Virus record (IMG/VR): IMGVR_UViG_3300030739_000009
Location: 1 to 64,000 of that record
From: a virus
Direction: 5' to 3' (one strand)
Length of the DNA stretch: 64,000 nt
Every line of letters begins with the position of its first letter. Position 1 is the stretch's first letter. Below are positions 1 to 8,359 of this stretch, one piece after another. The notes beneath the pieces are model-generated. The model saw nothing but the letters and a program-made list of their open reading frames with translations, was not told the origin of the DNA and ran no database searches. Position numbers and translations under genes: made by a program.

Positions 1-128
1 GCCTGCGGTGGACGTGGGAGCAGCTCACCGCCCTGTCCGGCTGGTATCCGGCCGAGAGGTACTCCGATGAGCACAGCGACGGTTTCTGGCTTGACCGCGC
101 CGACGACAACCCTGCCCCCTCGGCCTGA
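1..128 (+). CDS. C-terminal end of an unknown small protein (5' cut by window edge)
   Basis: Frame 3 is open from the left edge to a TGA at 126-128 and encodes about 41 residues rich in Trp and acidic residues. The stop lies just upstream of the GGAGGT ribosome site of the next gene, so it looks like the tail of the preceding gene of the same operon. Function cannot be told from this fragment. Confidence 0.6.
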   Translation, partial: LRWTWEQLTALSGWYPAERYSDEHSDGFWLDRADDNPAPSA

Positions 129-140
129 CCGGAGGTCACC

Positions 141-332
141 ATGTCCGATCCGCGCATCTTCCCGTCCGAGCTGCAGCCCGGCGATGTGGTCACCTCTGAC
201 CCGCGCCGCGACTACACCGTGCGGACCGTCGTACTGGACGACTTCGGCGACGTGCTGATCAACGACGGCGCGCCGGACCGCGTCCGGATCGACCGCGAGC
301 AGACCGTCACGATCCGCCCGCGCACCACCTGA
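141..332 (+). CDS. Small hypothetical protein, beta-rich
   Basis: A 63-residue protein starting at ATG with GGAGGT seven bases upstream. Its alternating hydrophobic and charged residues (GDVVTSDPRRDYTVRTVVL) resemble a small SH3-like beta barrel as found in many actinophage accessory proteins. No catalytic motif is visible. First complete gene of a long plus-strand operon of small genes. Confidence 0.75.
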   Translation: MSDPRIFPSELQPGDVVTSDPRRDYTVRTVVLDDFGDVLINDGAPDRVRIDREQTVTIRPRTT

Positions 333-414
333 CCTCGCCGCCCGTCCCGCGCAGGGCGCGGGCGGCACCTATCAACCCCGTCCCGCCGCCAGCAGCACAC
401 CGAGGAGACGCACC

Positions 415-828
415 GTGTCCAGCACCGCCGTGGCGACCCGCCTCTACGTCGACACGACCACCACCAGCCATGACGACATCGACCACATTGCGGTGGAGCG
501 CGTCATCAACGACACGGGGCCGCGCCCGCATCTCACCGCGGCGGAGCGGGAGTTCGCGGCCCGGTTCCTCGCCGACCACGGCTTCGAGATCCCGGCGATC
601 GCTGAACGTCTCGGCGTGAAGCCCGACACGGTCCGCAAACTCCTCGGCCTGCCCATTGAACCGCGTAGCCCGCGCGAACCCGCCCCGTGCGGTACTCGGC
701 GCGGCTACCACCGGCACCGCCGATCAGGCGATCCGGCGTGTCCACCGTGCCGGGCAGCGAACGCTGCCGCTGATCGACGGCTGCGGACTGCTGGAACGAC
801 CGTCGAACCGACCACGAAGGAGTTGTGA
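415..828 (+). CDS. HTH protein with C-terminal Cys/His zinc motif
   Basis: 137 residues, GTG start, GAGGAG seven bases upstream. Residues 41-80 look like a sigma-type helix-turn-helix (EIPAIAERLGVKPDTVRKLLG). Residues 92-112 carry a CGT..GY..H...G...C..CR.A pattern that recurs in actinophage HTH proteins and probably binds zinc. The same pattern occurs in the large HTH protein at 17096-18247. Likely a DNA-binding regulator; target unknown. Confidence 0.8.
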   Translation: MSSTAVATRLYVDTTTTSHDDIDHIAVERVINDTGPRPHLTAAEREFAARFLADHGFEIPAIAERLGVKPDTVRKLLGLPIEPRSPREPAPCGTRRGYHRHRRSGDPACPPCRAANAAADRRLRTAGTTVEPTTKEL

Positions 829-830
829 TC

Positions 831-1235
831 ATGTCCCGTACTGCTTCCCGTACCGATCTGACCGCCGCGATGCAGGCCGCCGCCGTGTACCTCCGCAGTG
901 CCGCCGATCGTGCCGAGCGTGGTGTGCCGGTGGATCCGGTCACCGCCCGCCGGTCAGCGGCAGCGCTGGATGAACTCGCCGGCCTGGACGCGCCACCCGC
1001 CGAGGGTGTGCGGCTGCTGCTCGACCGCGCCGACCTGACGGAACTCGCGGCGATCCTCAGCAACGAGCGGTACCGCATGGACCGAGGCGACGGCCATCCG
1101 CTACCGCAGCCGCGGTGGGGCGCGAACGTCCGCATCTCGCAGGCCGTACAGGCGGCGCTCACCGCCCCCGCCTGCCTGTGCCCCGCACTCCGCATCCACC
1201 AGGCCGGATGTCCGGCCGACAACACGGAGGCGTGA
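831..1235 (+). CDS. Hypothetical protein, helical with Cys-rich tail
   Basis: 134 residues from ATG at 831. A GTG two codons earlier overlaps the previous stop, but AAGGAG at 817-822 spaces best to the ATG. The first 90 residues are Ala/Arg/Leu-rich helices; the C-terminus has a C.C.....H..GC cluster. No known function. Co-transcribed with its neighbours. Confidence 0.75.
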   Translation: MSRTASRTDLTAAMQAAAVYLRSAADRAERGVPVDPVTARRSAAALDELAGLDAPPAEGVRLLLDRADLTELAAILSNERYRMDRGDGHPLPQPRWGANVRISQAVQAALTAPACLCPALRIHQAGCPADNTEA

Positions 1236-1238
1236 CCC

Positions 1239-1367
1239 GTGGACGACACCTGCGACGGCTGCGCGGAGTGCCGCGACTCCGCGAACTGGTCGGAGTGCTG
1301 CGCCGCATGCCACTGCTGCCCGCCGGAACTGCTCTGCCCCGCCTGCCGACCCGACCCGAAGGACTGA
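1239..1367 (+). CDS. Very small Cys-rich protein
   Basis: A 42-residue protein from GTG at 1239, with CGGAGG eight bases upstream and its stop two bases before the next ATG. About ten cysteines arranged as CxxCxxC and CC pairs (CDGCAEC, CHCCPPELLCPAC) suggest one or two zinc-binding knuckles. It fills what would otherwise be a gap between two tightly packed genes, which supports it being real. Confidence 0.7.
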   Translation: MDDTCDGCAECRDSANWSECCAACHCCPPELLCPACRPDPKD

Positions 1368-1369
1368 CC

Positions 1370-1903
1370 ATGACCGAGCCCTTGTCCGATGAGCGCCTCG
1401 CTAAGATCCGCGCCGACATCGCACTGTCCACCCAGGGTCCGCCGAGGCAGCAGCGTTTCGAGGCGTGGACCCGGCTCGCCGATACGCACGCCGAGACCCT
1501 CCTCGACGAGGTCGAGCGGCTGCGCGCCGAGCTGGCCGAGGAGGAGTACGTCAGCGCCGAACGCGGGCGCTACCTCGCCCAGGTCGACGCAGCGCTGGAC
1601 GCGGCTGGCCAGGACGAGGGCGGCGGCTACCTCGCCTACGCGCGCCGCATCACGGAGGTGGCCAAGGAGCGCGACAAAGCCCGCGCCGAGCTGGAGCAGG
1701 CACGCGAGGCCGAACCACTACGGCCGAGCCCCGACCACATGGCCATCTACCTCGACCAGGCTGGCTGCGTCTGGGCCGACTACCTCACGCTGCCCCCGGG
1801 CGATGACGTGCTGCCCCTGGTCTGGGCGGGCGAGCAAGCCCGATCGAAGGCCGACCTGGCGGCCGACGGGTTCGAGCTGCGCGTGATCGGCTGGTCCAAG
1901 TGA
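1370..1903 (+). CDS. Coiled-coil hypothetical protein
   Basis: 177 residues, ATG start. Residues 15-110 are strongly helical with heptad-like Leu/Ala spacing and Glu/Arg pairs, predicting a coiled coil. The C-terminal third has more beta and aromatic character (IYLDQAGCVWADYL). Its TGA overlaps the next ATG in TGATG. Unknown role. Confidence 0.8.
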   Translation: MTEPLSDERLAKIRADIALSTQGPPRQQRFEAWTRLADTHAETLLDEVERLRAELAEEEYVSAERGRYLAQVDAALDAAGQDEGGGYLAYARRITEVAKERDKARAELEQAREAEPLRPSPDHMAIYLDQAGCVWADYLTLPPGDDVLPLVWAGEQARSKADLAADGFELRVIGWSK

Positions 1904-2220
1904 TGCGCGCCGGCGACACCCCGGCCGACCGCACGCCGTACTGCGTGGCGAAGGGCTGCGCCAGCCTCCCGCCCCGCGAGCACCTCGAAGCACACGCCCA
2001 CTGGGGCTGCACCGGACCCGAGCAGACGGCCGAGCTCATCGACACGTTCGAGCAGCACATCCGCACCCAGGTCGCCGAGGAGATCGAGACGACCGCCGAG
2101 GCCAGCCGGCAGGGGCTACTCGACAGGCCGAAGGCTGAACGCGGCCTCCACATCAACGACTTCCAGTGGGCCGCCGCGATCGCCCGGCAGGCCGACGACA
2201 CCACCAGCAAGGAGGCGTGA
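1903..2220 (+). CDS. Hypothetical protein with Cys/His N-terminus
   Basis: 105 residues. The ATG overlaps the preceding stop, indicating translational coupling. The N-terminus has CVAKGCASLPPREH.....H..WGC, a possible zinc site, followed by an acidic helical region. No recognised family. Confidence 0.75.
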   Translation: MRAGDTPADRTPYCVAKGCASLPPREHLEAHAHWGCTGPEQTAELIDTFEQHIRTQVAEEIETTAEASRQGLLDRPKAERGLHINDFQWAAAIARQADDTTSKEA

Positions 2221-2221
2221 C

Positions 2222-2434
2222 GTGCACGTGTCCCAGACGATCACCGACGGTTACCCAATCCACGCCGCCCGCTTCAAGGGCGGCCGGGTCCACCATCGCG
2301 CCAACGACTTCGACTGGGGCGGCTACATGCACACCGCGTGCGGCAAGACCGGGCTGCCCGCGACCGGCTACCCGAATCGGCCGCCTACCGCCTGCCCGAA
2401 GTGCTACCCCGACGCAGCCACGAAGGAGTCCTGA
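2222..2434 (+). CDS. Small zinc-ribbon-like protein
   Basis: 70 residues from a GTG one base after the preceding stop. Ends with H.ACGKTG......TACPKCY, so a CxxC and an upstream Cys could form half a zinc ribbon. Such short ribbons are abundant in Streptomyces phage early regions. Function unknown. Confidence 0.7.
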   Translation: MHVSQTITDGYPIHAARFKGGRVHHRANDFDWGGYMHTACGKTGLPATGYPNRPPTACPKCYPDAATKES

Positions 2435-2436
2435 TC

Positions 2437-3090
2437 ATGCAGAGCCACGACGCCGAGTTCAGCGAGGCAGGCCGAGGCTTCGTGCCCGCGCCCAAGCAGG
2501 AGCCCGATGTCACCGTGCCTGTCGACGAGCCACCGTCCGCCCGTAGTCCCCTGCCGCGTCGGCTGATCCGGTACGGCCAACCTGAGGAGCAGCACATGAG
2601 CGACGACGCCAGCGACTGGCTTCGGTTCGGCGAGCACATGGCCGACGCCCGCCGCCGCGCAGGACTCACCCAAGCCGAACTCGCCGACCGGGTCCGCCTG
2701 CACCCCAACACCATCTCCAACTACGAGTCGGGGCGCGTGCCGCAGAAAGCGCCGCGCGTCCCCACCGGCTATTACGCCGTCGCGGAGGTCCTGGCCATGT
2801 CCGGGGCCGACGTTGAACGGCTGCCGGGCGGCCCGAGTGGCACTGTTGATCCGCCCGCCCGCATGGTCACGAGCCGCATCACCCACATCGCCGACTGTCT
2901 CACCGCTGATGCCGAGGGTCTCGCCGAGGACTTGCAGCGGTTCGCTGCCCGCGCCGGGCAGGGCAAGTTCCTCGGTGATGAGGCCCGCAACCTGACCGAG
3001 CACATGGTGCGGCTGACATGGCAGGCGTCCAAGTTGGACGGCATGCGGGAGATGGCCGAGATCTACAACGCCGAGGAGGCCCAGCGATGA
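2437..3090 (+). CDS. XRE-family HTH regulator
   Basis: 217 residues from ATG 2437. A second in-frame ATG at 2596 has a strong CCTGAGGAG ribosome site, so a 164-residue form starting just before the HTH is possible. The XRE helix-turn-helix (AGLTQAELADRVRLHPNTISNYESG) lies about residues 72-96. The C-terminal 90 residues are helical and may dimerise. It sits inside the small-gene operon rather than at a divergent control region, so it may tune early expression. Ends in an ATGA overlap with the next gene. Confidence 0.85.
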   Translation: MQSHDAEFSEAGRGFVPAPKQEPDVTVPVDEPPSARSPLPRRLIRYGQPEEQHMSDDASDWLRFGEHMADARRRAGLTQAELADRVRLHPNTISNYESGRVPQKAPRVPTGYYAVAEVLAMSGADVERLPGGPSGTVDPPARMVTSRITHIADCLTADAEGLAEDLQRFAARAGQGKFLGDEARNLTEHMVRLTWQASKLDGMREMAEIYNAEEAQR

Positions 3091-3398
3091 CCGAGCCGAC
3101 CCACGTCCCGCAGCGCATCGTCGATGTCGCTCTCGCCGCCATGGAGGGCGAGGAGCACTACAGCAGCCTGCCGCTGGAGCACATCGTCCGCGTCGTGATC
3201 GCGGCCGTCGCCGACGACATCAAGGACGACCTGACCCGTCTCCACGAGGAGCACGACCGGATGCGCATCGGCATCGGCCGGGCCCTGCACCAGATCGACA
3301 TGGGGCCGCAGATGGTGTCCGAGCGTGTCGAGGAACACTGGTCCGTTGTCGCGATGCGGGCCGACAGCGTGCTGCGTAGCGCCGTGGACGGTGCGTGA
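3087..3398 (+). CDS. Hypothetical protein
   Basis: 103 residues, ATGA overlap with the upstream gene. Helical; residues 30-75 contain a short charged coiled coil. No motif recognised. Confidence 0.75.
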   Translation: MTEPTHVPQRIVDVALAAMEGEEHYSSLPLEHIVRVVIAAVADDIKDDLTRLHEEHDRMRIGIGRALHQIDMGPQMVSERVEEHWSVVAMRADSVLRSAVDGA

Positions 3399-3670
3399 TG
3401 GCCGCCGTCCCGGTCGCGGTCCGCGTCACCCGCTACGCCTGCCCGACCTGCGGCCGAACCCACAGCAAGAAAGCCGGGTGCGCCGCGCACATCGCCCGCT
3501 GCTGGCAGAACCCGGAGGCGCGGGCATGCAAGACCTGCGTGCACTACTCGCCGCCGGAAGCCGGCCCGTATCCGGAGCATCCGGGATGGCCCGAGCAGTG
3601 CGGGGCCGACATCGAACTGACCGGCGGCCTGAAGGTCGGCTGCCCTGCATGGGAGGCACCTGATGCCTGA
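3398..3670 (+). CDS. Zinc-finger-like small protein
   Basis: 90 residues; ATG overlaps the previous TGA (TGATG). The N-terminus reads YACPTCGRTHSKKAGCAAHI, a C2HC/C2H2-like pattern, with a second Cys set (CKTCVHY and CGAD..CP) downstream. Probably zinc-binding; nucleic-acid or protein partner unknown. Confidence 0.75.
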   Translation: MAAVPVAVRVTRYACPTCGRTHSKKAGCAAHIARCWQNPEARACKTCVHYSPPEAGPYPEHPGWPEQCGADIELTGGLKVGCPAWEAPDA

Positions 3671-3974
3671 CACCACCACCTCGGACCGCTGCCCGTCGTG
3701 CCTGTGCGAGGACTGCGGCGGCCGACTCGACCAGCACACCCCGGGCGGGTGCAGCTGCGAGGACTGCAAGCCCAGCCCCTACCTGGGCCCGCTGTCGTGC
3801 TCCCTAGCCAGCTTCAAGCCCCCGGCGCGAATCGCCTACCTCGCAGAGCAGTTGGCGCCGCTGCTGTCCGCGCACCTCAGCCCCAAGAAGCAGCGGCGGT
3901 GCCTCGCAGTTGCCCATGCCGCCCACCATGCACTGATCGACTACGACTACCCCGAGGGGCGCCCCGATGCCTGA
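3663..3974 (+). CDS. Cys-rich hypothetical protein
   Basis: 103 residues, overlapping the upstream gene by 8 bases. The first 36 residues contain CPSCLCEDCGG and CSCEDCK clusters; the rest is helical with basic residues. Likely binds zinc at its N-terminus. No family recognised. Confidence 0.75.
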   Translation: MPDTTTSDRCPSCLCEDCGGRLDQHTPGGCSCEDCKPSPYLGPLSCSLASFKPPARIAYLAEQLAPLLSAHLSPKKQRRCLAVAHAAHHALIDYDYPEGRPDA

Positions 3975-4332
3975 CCTCAACCCCGCCGACGAACTCCGCG
4001 CGGCCAGCGGTCGCCTGAAGTGGCTGCTGCACCCCGACGGCATGCCCGAGCAGATCCGCGCCGGCTGGACGCAGCAGCCGTTCCCGGCGCAGCAGGGCGT
4101 GATCACTGTGCCAGGCGAGGAAGTGCCGGTGGCGTTGGGATGCTGGGGTGGCGTCAGCGAGTACATGGTCGCGATGCAGCCCACCGTCGGGGAAGGGCTC
4201 GCGAAGTGGCTGGCCACGGAAGCCGACGTCCTCGATGAGCTGCTCGCCGCCGACCCGTTGTGGCGTCCGCATCCTGTGTTGTACCAGCCGCTGATCATTG
4301 CCCGCGCGATCCTCGCCAGCGGGGAGGCGTGA
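3967..4332 (+). CDS. Hypothetical protein
   Basis: 121 residues, 8-base overlap with the gene before and ATG overlap with the gene after. Starts with an amphipathic helix and ends with a helix predicted to pack (LYQPLIIARAILAS). Actinophages and Streptomyces prophages often carry proteins of this type; no function known to me. Confidence 0.75.
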   Translation: MPDLNPADELRAASGRLKWLLHPDGMPEQIRAGWTQQPFPAQQGVITVPGEEVPVALGCWGGVSEYMVAMQPTVGEGLAKWLATEADVLDELLAADPLWRPHPVLYQPLIIARAILASGEA

Positions 4333-4838
4333 TGGCCACCTACACCTGGGGCGAGACAATCGAACGCCGCCGCTGGTGGCAGGTTCCCTGCGAAGGCCCG
4401 TGGGGCGCAGCCGGAGCCGAGCTGTACAAGGCCATGCACGCCGCGAGCTGCTCGTTCCGGACGGCCCACGGCCTCGCGGACGATGCGGCGCTCCACGACA
4501 ACGCCTTGCGGATCACCGTCACCGACGACGCCGTCGTCATCGCCTACAGCCTGGAAGAGGACGCCCCGGCCAGCAAGGAACTGCCCGGCGTCGCCGTGCT
4601 GCTGGCGGAGTCTCTCGCCGGGATGCGCATGTCTCAGGCCGACCTCGCCCGGACCGCCAACCTGTCCACCAAACACGTCTCGCAGCTCGCGACCGGCAAG
4701 GTCCCGCTCTCACCAGACGTCGCCGTCCGCCTGGAACACGCCCTGGGCGTATCGGCCGTGGACTGGCTTCGGGCCGACGCGCCCCGACAGATCGCCGCGC
4801 ACCACACTGCCCACAAGACCGAGGAGTCGACCCGATGA
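4332..4838 (+). CDS. Protein with C-terminal XRE HTH (HigA-like)
   Basis: 168 residues. The N-terminal 85 residues form an unrecognised alpha/beta region. The C-terminal half has an XRE-type HTH (GMRMSQADLARTANLSTKHV, then a basic-turn and helix) of the kind found in HigA/MqsA antitoxin-like regulators. No toxin is adjacent, so the fold is clear but the role is not. ATGA overlap with the next gene. Confidence 0.8.
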   Translation: MATYTWGETIERRRWWQVPCEGPWGAAGAELYKAMHAASCSFRTAHGLADDAALHDNALRITVTDDAVVIAYSLEEDAPASKELPGVAVLLAESLAGMRMSQADLARTANLSTKHVSQLATGKVPLSPDVAVRLEHALGVSAVDWLRADAPRQIAAHHTAHKTEESTR

Positions 4839-5191
4839 CGACGTTCCCGAACCGCTACGACCCGCGCCTGATCCTCAAGGCCGCACCCGACCAGGACCTG
4901 TACATCGGCTGGTCCACCATGTGCGAAGCCCCCGCCGGATCGTGGACTCGCGCCGAGGCCGCCGAGTGCGGCATCGACCCGGAACGCTTGGACCGGGCCG
5001 ACAAGACCGGCACCAGCTTCATCGACTCCGCTGAGGGCGCATGGGACGACCGGGTGATGATCGCGGAGCAGCGCGGGCTACTCCCCCGCGTACACCTCGC
5101 GGCCTACGCCGAACTGTGGCTCAGCGGCGAGCAGGATAAGGCGTTCGACCTGCTGGAGCCGTTCGAGGACGAGACCGAGGTACGGCGATGA
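4835..5191 (+). CDS. Hypothetical acidic protein
   Basis: 118 residues, ATGA overlaps on both sides. Acidic, mixed alpha/beta (DLYIGWSTMCEAPAGSWTRA; LWLSGEQDKAFDLLEPFED). No conserved motif recognised. Confidence 0.75.
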   Translation: MTTFPNRYDPRLILKAAPDQDLYIGWSTMCEAPAGSWTRAEAAECGIDPERLDRADKTGTSFIDSAEGAWDDRVMIAEQRGLLPRVHLAAYAELWLSGEQDKAFDLLEPFEDETEVRR

Positions 5192-5661
5192 CCGACCGCA
5201 GCTTGATCAAGGACGCGGCGGAGCACGCCCGCCGCAGCAACCCGCTGGCCGACACCGACCGGATCGCGCAGATCCGTTCCCTGCATGCCGCGCGCATCCT
5301 GCCGTGCACGCACGAGGAACGCGGGATGCTGCTCACCGAGATCGACCGGCTCACCGCCGAGCGGGATGGCCACCAGTCCGGCCGTGAGCAGCTGCGCGCC
5401 ATCTCCCGCGAGCACCGCGCCGAACGCGACCGCTACCGGGCGGCGTGGCAGTCCGCCCGACTTCGCGCCGAGGGCTCGCACCTGACCGCCGTCGCCAACG
5501 CCGAAGCCTGCGACCATGCCCGCCAGATCGGCAACCAGCTCCACGCCCGCGTCACCGCTCTCGCCGCCGACATGCGGACGTGGTGCTCCCCGCACGGCCT
5601 CGCCAACCACTACGCCGACCAACTCGACCGCGCCATCGCCGGGCCGGGAGGCCAGCCGTGA
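5188..5661 (+). CDS. Coiled-coil hypothetical protein
   Basis: 157 residues. A long charged helix around residues 45-100 (Glu/Arg/Leu-rich) predicts a coiled coil. A pair of cysteines flanks it. No catalytic residues visible. Confidence 0.75.
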   Translation: MTDRSLIKDAAEHARRSNPLADTDRIAQIRSLHAARILPCTHEERGMLLTEIDRLTAERDGHQSGREQLRAISREHRAERDRYRAAWQSARLRAEGSHLTAVANAEACDHARQIGNQLHARVTALAADMRTWCSPHGLANHYADQLDRAIAGPGGQP

Positions 5662-5855
5662 CGATCGTCGCCCGCTACTGGGTCCGGTGCGCCACCTGCC
5701 GAGCGTGGCTGAACCACGGCGGCGGCCACCCCTCGCCCGGCGAAGCCCGCCGCGAAGCCCAAGCCCAAGGCTGGACCGTCCAAGCGCCAGCCGACCCGAA
5801 GCAGCGGGACGTCGTCGATACCTGCCCGAACTGCACACCGAAGGAGACCTCATGA
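5658..5855 (+). CDS. Small zinc-ribbon protein
   Basis: 65 residues from a GTG that overlaps the previous stop (GTGA). Two CxxC pairs, VRCATCRAW near residue 11 and DTCPNC near the C-terminus, enclose a helical segment (SPGEARREAQAQGW), matching a small zinc ribbon. Many actinophage early genes encode such ribbons. Confidence 0.75.
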   Translation: MTIVARYWVRCATCRAWLNHGGGHPSPGEARREAQAQGWTVQAPADPKQRDVVDTCPNCTPKETS

Positions 5856-6139
5856 TCACCCGCTTTCGCAAGCTGCCCATCGAGATCGACGCCATCCAAT
5901 GGACCGGCGACAACATCGCCGAGTGCGAAGCATTCGCCCCCGGCAAGTGGTGGACCGTCGAACCCGAGGACCGCACCGAGGACCCCGAAATCACCGCAGA
6001 GGTGTACGACGAGCTGCACTCCACGTGGGTGGGGATGCACACCGGGCAGTGGATCATCCGGGGGATTCGGGGCGAGTTCTACCCGATCAACCAAGACGTA
6101 CTTGCCGACACCTACGAGATGGTCGAGGCCACACCGTGA
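5852..6139 (+). CDS. PGDYG-like small phage protein
   Basis: 95 residues. The C-terminal section HTGQWIIRGIRGEFYPINQD followed by TYEMVE resembles the PGDYG-type phage domain, in which a glycine-aspartate turn is followed by G-E-xYP and a terminal Y-E. The start KLPIEIDAIQWTGDN also fits that family. The precise function of the family is not established; it is typical of tailed phages, which supports the phage origin of this operon. Confidence 0.8.
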   Translation: MITRFRKLPIEIDAIQWTGDNIAECEAFAPGKWWTVEPEDRTEDPEITAEVYDELHSTWVGMHTGQWIIRGIRGEFYPINQDVLADTYEMVEATP

Positions 6140-6519
6140 CCCGCACCCGCCTCATCGTCACCGGCTCCCGCGCTCTCGCCGACCGCGACCTCGTCTGGGA
6201 CGCCCTCGCGCTCGCCCGCTGGGAACTCGGACCGCTCGTCGTCGCGCACGGCGCCGCGACCGGTGCAGATACCCTCGCCGCCCAGTGGGTCCGCGAGCAT
6301 CCCGACCTCGGCTGCGTCGAGGAACGCCACCCGGCGGACTGGCGCGGCCTCGGCCGTGCCGCGGGGCCGATTCGCAACCAGGCGATGGTCGACGCCGGCG
6401 CCGCACTCGTCCTGGCGTTTCCGTTGCACCACTCCATCGGCACGCGGGACTGCATGTCACGCGCCGCAAAAGCATTGATTGAGGTCCGGGAGATCCGGGC
6501 GAAGGCGGCGGTGAAGTGA
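6136..6519 (+). CDS. YspA/DUF2493-type SLOG-fold nucleotide-binding protein
   Basis: 127 residues from a GTG overlapping the preceding TGA. It begins with a Rossmann-like strand and GSR (RLIVTGSRALADRD), followed by HGAATGADTLAAQW and GPIRNQAMVDAGA, the signature pattern of the YspA subgroup of the SLOG superfamily. SLOG proteins bind nucleotides or nucleotide-derived ligands; some work in conflict systems. In phages their role is not established. It overlaps the next membrane-protein gene by GTGA. Confidence 0.88.
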   Translation: MTRTRLIVTGSRALADRDLVWDALALARWELGPLVVAHGAATGADTLAAQWVREHPDLGCVEERHPADWRGLGRAAGPIRNQAMVDAGAALVLAFPLHHSIGTRDCMSRAAKALIEVREIRAKAAVK

Positions 6520-6905
6520 CTGCACTGATCATCTCCGTCGCTGTCCTCGCCTACCTTGCCGCGGCCGGACTCACGGCCCGCTCCCTGTTCGGGAGGTGGC
6601 GGGCGCACGCCATCGACTACGAGGGCCCGTACGGCTTTCCCCATGCCGATCCCGTCGAGCGTCTGAGGCTCGCGAAGAAGCGGTATGCCCGCGGGGATCA
6701 GCGGGGCGACGCCGCTGTGGCTCTCTTCTGCGGCTTGATCTGGCCGCTGTCGCTGGCCGTCTGGGGTGCGGTCGCGGGCTACGGCTGGCTGGTGCGGACG
6801 ATGCTCGACACTGCGCCTCACCGGTCCCGGCTGGAAGTCGAAGTGGCGAACGCCGCGATGGCGAAGCGGATCACCGACCTGGAGAAGGAGCTGAAGATCC
6901 GATGA
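6516..6905 (+). CDS. Two-TM membrane protein with C-terminal coiled coil
   Basis: 129 residues, GTG start overlapping the upstream stop. One TM segment spans residues 2-22 and a second about 68-92 (VALFCGLIWPLSLAVWGAVA). The last 25 residues form a short charged helix. Cytoplasmic-membrane location is likely. Directly follows the SLOG protein gene, so a sensor-membrane-effector pairing is conceivable but unproven. Confidence 0.8.
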   Translation: MTALIISVAVLAYLAAAGLTARSLFGRWRAHAIDYEGPYGFPHADPVERLRLAKKRYARGDQRGDAAVALFCGLIWPLSLAVWGAVAGYGWLVRTMLDTAPHRSRLEVEVANAAMAKRITDLEKELKIR

Positions 6906-7279
6906 CTGCGCTGCGCCGTCCTGGTGGCCGCTGGCTCCTGCGCGTCCACCACTGGGCCGGTCGCGCCAGCGGCGAACGCGAAGGCGGATACGACAGGAGC
7001 CACACCGTCACCGCTGATCCGGCGTTCGGCGGACGCACGCCCGACACGGACACGCACCGGACGCACGTCATCGAGGGCTGCGAGTTCGATGAGCTGGTCG
7101 TCGGCAGGTTCCTGCACGTCGAACAGGTGGGCATCGGCACCTGGTGGATCAACGTCGGCGGCGTCACCGTCCACGTCACCGCCGACCGCGACGGAAAGCC
7201 CAAGCGCGTCTGGGTCGCGGGCCCCGATGATTACGACGAACGCAAGCCCGGCTGCCAGTACCAGCTGACGTGGGGCTAA
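6902..7279 (+). CDS. Hypothetical protein
   Basis: 125 residues; ATGA overlap with the membrane protein gene. Beta-rich with a repeated hydrophobic pattern (VEQVGIGTWWINVGGVTVHV). No family recognised. Confidence 0.75.
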   Translation: MTALRRPGGRWLLRVHHWAGRASGEREGGYDRSHTVTADPAFGGRTPDTDTHRTHVIEGCEFDELVVGRFLHVEQVGIGTWWINVGGVTVHVTADRDGKPKRVWVAGPDDYDERKPGCQYQLTWG

Positions 7280-7295
7280 CACCAGGAGGAGTCGG

Positions 7296-7595
7296 GTGCC
7301 TGACGTGCAGCGCGCCGAGGACCGGGTCATGTGCCTCGCCTGCTACAAGCCGACCCGGTTCGCGGATCTCGCGCTCGGCCCGGACGGCATACCCACCGAC
7401 CTGTGCCGCTGGTGCGACTTCGAGTTCGTACCGCTCGGCGACTGCGAACCCGCATGGGCGCCGCCCCGGCGCACGATAGACCTGCCCGACATTGACACCT
7501 GCCCGGTCAAGCTGGTCGACACGGACTGCTTCACCGAGGGCGAGCCGTGGGTGTTCGTGATCGAGCCGGACATGACGGAGGACGACGATGAGTGA
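7296..7595 (+). CDS. Small zinc-binding acidic protein
   Basis: 99 residues from GTG 7296, with a strong AGGAGGAG ribosome site. Contains CLACYKPTRF and CRWCDF, two CxxC pairs that could bind one zinc, followed by an acidic tail. Unknown role. Confidence 0.78.
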   Translation: MPDVQRAEDRVMCLACYKPTRFADLALGPDGIPTDLCRWCDFEFVPLGDCEPAWAPPRRTIDLPDIDTCPVKLVDTDCFTEGEPWVFVIEPDMTEDDDE

Positions 7596-7935
7596 CGGAA
7601 TCGTGCGGGCGCCATTCACGCCCGAGCAGGTCGACTCGCTGAACGACTTCCAGGAGACGGGCGTCATGCACCCGTTTATGTGCGGTCGGGACGGGTGCGA
7701 CAGTCGGGGCGATGAGCTGCCGCTGGTCGCCGGGCCCGATGGATGGCACTGCCTGGACGAGCGGTGCGGCTACCAGCAGGACTGGGTGCACGCCTGGATG
7801 GCCGACGGAACGTGGCGGCAGGTGCAACTGCCCATCGCGGTCAAGCAGGCGGCGCTGCTGCGCAAGGAGACGATGGCGGCGATGACGGAGTTGCTGGACA
7901 CGGCCGCCGGACTCCGGGGGAACGACGATGCCTGA
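7588..7935 (+). CDS. Hypothetical protein with Cys motifs
   Basis: 115 residues, overlapping the gene before by 8 bases. Cysteines occur as MCGRDGCDSRG and CLDERCGY; the C-terminal 45 residues are an amphipathic helix. Possibly a zinc-stabilised small domain. Confidence 0.75.
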   Translation: MSDGIVRAPFTPEQVDSLNDFQETGVMHPFMCGRDGCDSRGDELPLVAGPDGWHCLDERCGYQQDWVHAWMADGTWRQVQLPIAVKQAALLRKETMAAMTELLDTAAGLRGNDDA

Positions 7936-8215
7936 CCGCGCCCCGCTCGATGACCCGGCCTACGCCCCCGAGCATCCGCCGATCAACGGCATCATCCCGC
8001 CGGTCGTGGCCCGCTGGGGTCCGAAGTCGCAGCGGCGGTGGTTCAGGCGGTTCCGCGCCGAGTTGAAATGGCAGAGCCTGGACGGCTTCTACTGCGAGTC
8101 GGAGCACCACGTCGGCTCGTGCTGCGACTCGTGCGCGCAGGATGCGGCCATGGGCTACGGAGGCGACGTGGACGGCTACTGCTGCTGCCAGGACGAGAGG
8201 ATGGGGCATGGCTGA
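7928..8215 (+). CDS. Cys-rich hypothetical protein
   Basis: 95 residues, overlapping the upstream gene. The C-terminal half is dense in cysteine (CCDSCAQD, then YCCCQDE). Together with its neighbours it makes a run of Cys-rich products near the operon end. Confidence 0.72.
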   Translation: MPDRAPLDDPAYAPEHPPINGIIPPVVARWGPKSQRRWFRRFRAELKWQSLDGFYCESEHHVGSCCDSCAQDAAMGYGGDVDGYCCCQDERMGHG

Positions 8216-8357
8216 CAGGGACAAGCGGGAGACGCCCAGTTCCGCAGAACTGCGGGCGCGCGGGACCGTTGGCGGCCGTCGGGCGACCGGGAGGCCTCCA
8301 GCGGACACGAAGCCCATGCCTCCGCCCGGTCCCGGCTCTGCAACGACAGCAAGGTGA
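8208..8357 (+). CDS. Small basic protein, last gene of the operon
   Basis: 49 residues from ATG 8208, overlapping the preceding gene. Basic and Pro/Gly-rich, mostly disordered. Its stop is three bases before a strong hairpin, which marks the operon end. Confidence 0.6.
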   Translation: MADRDKRETPSSAELRARGTVGGRRATGRPPADTKPMPPPGPGSATTAR

Positions 8358-8359
8358 GC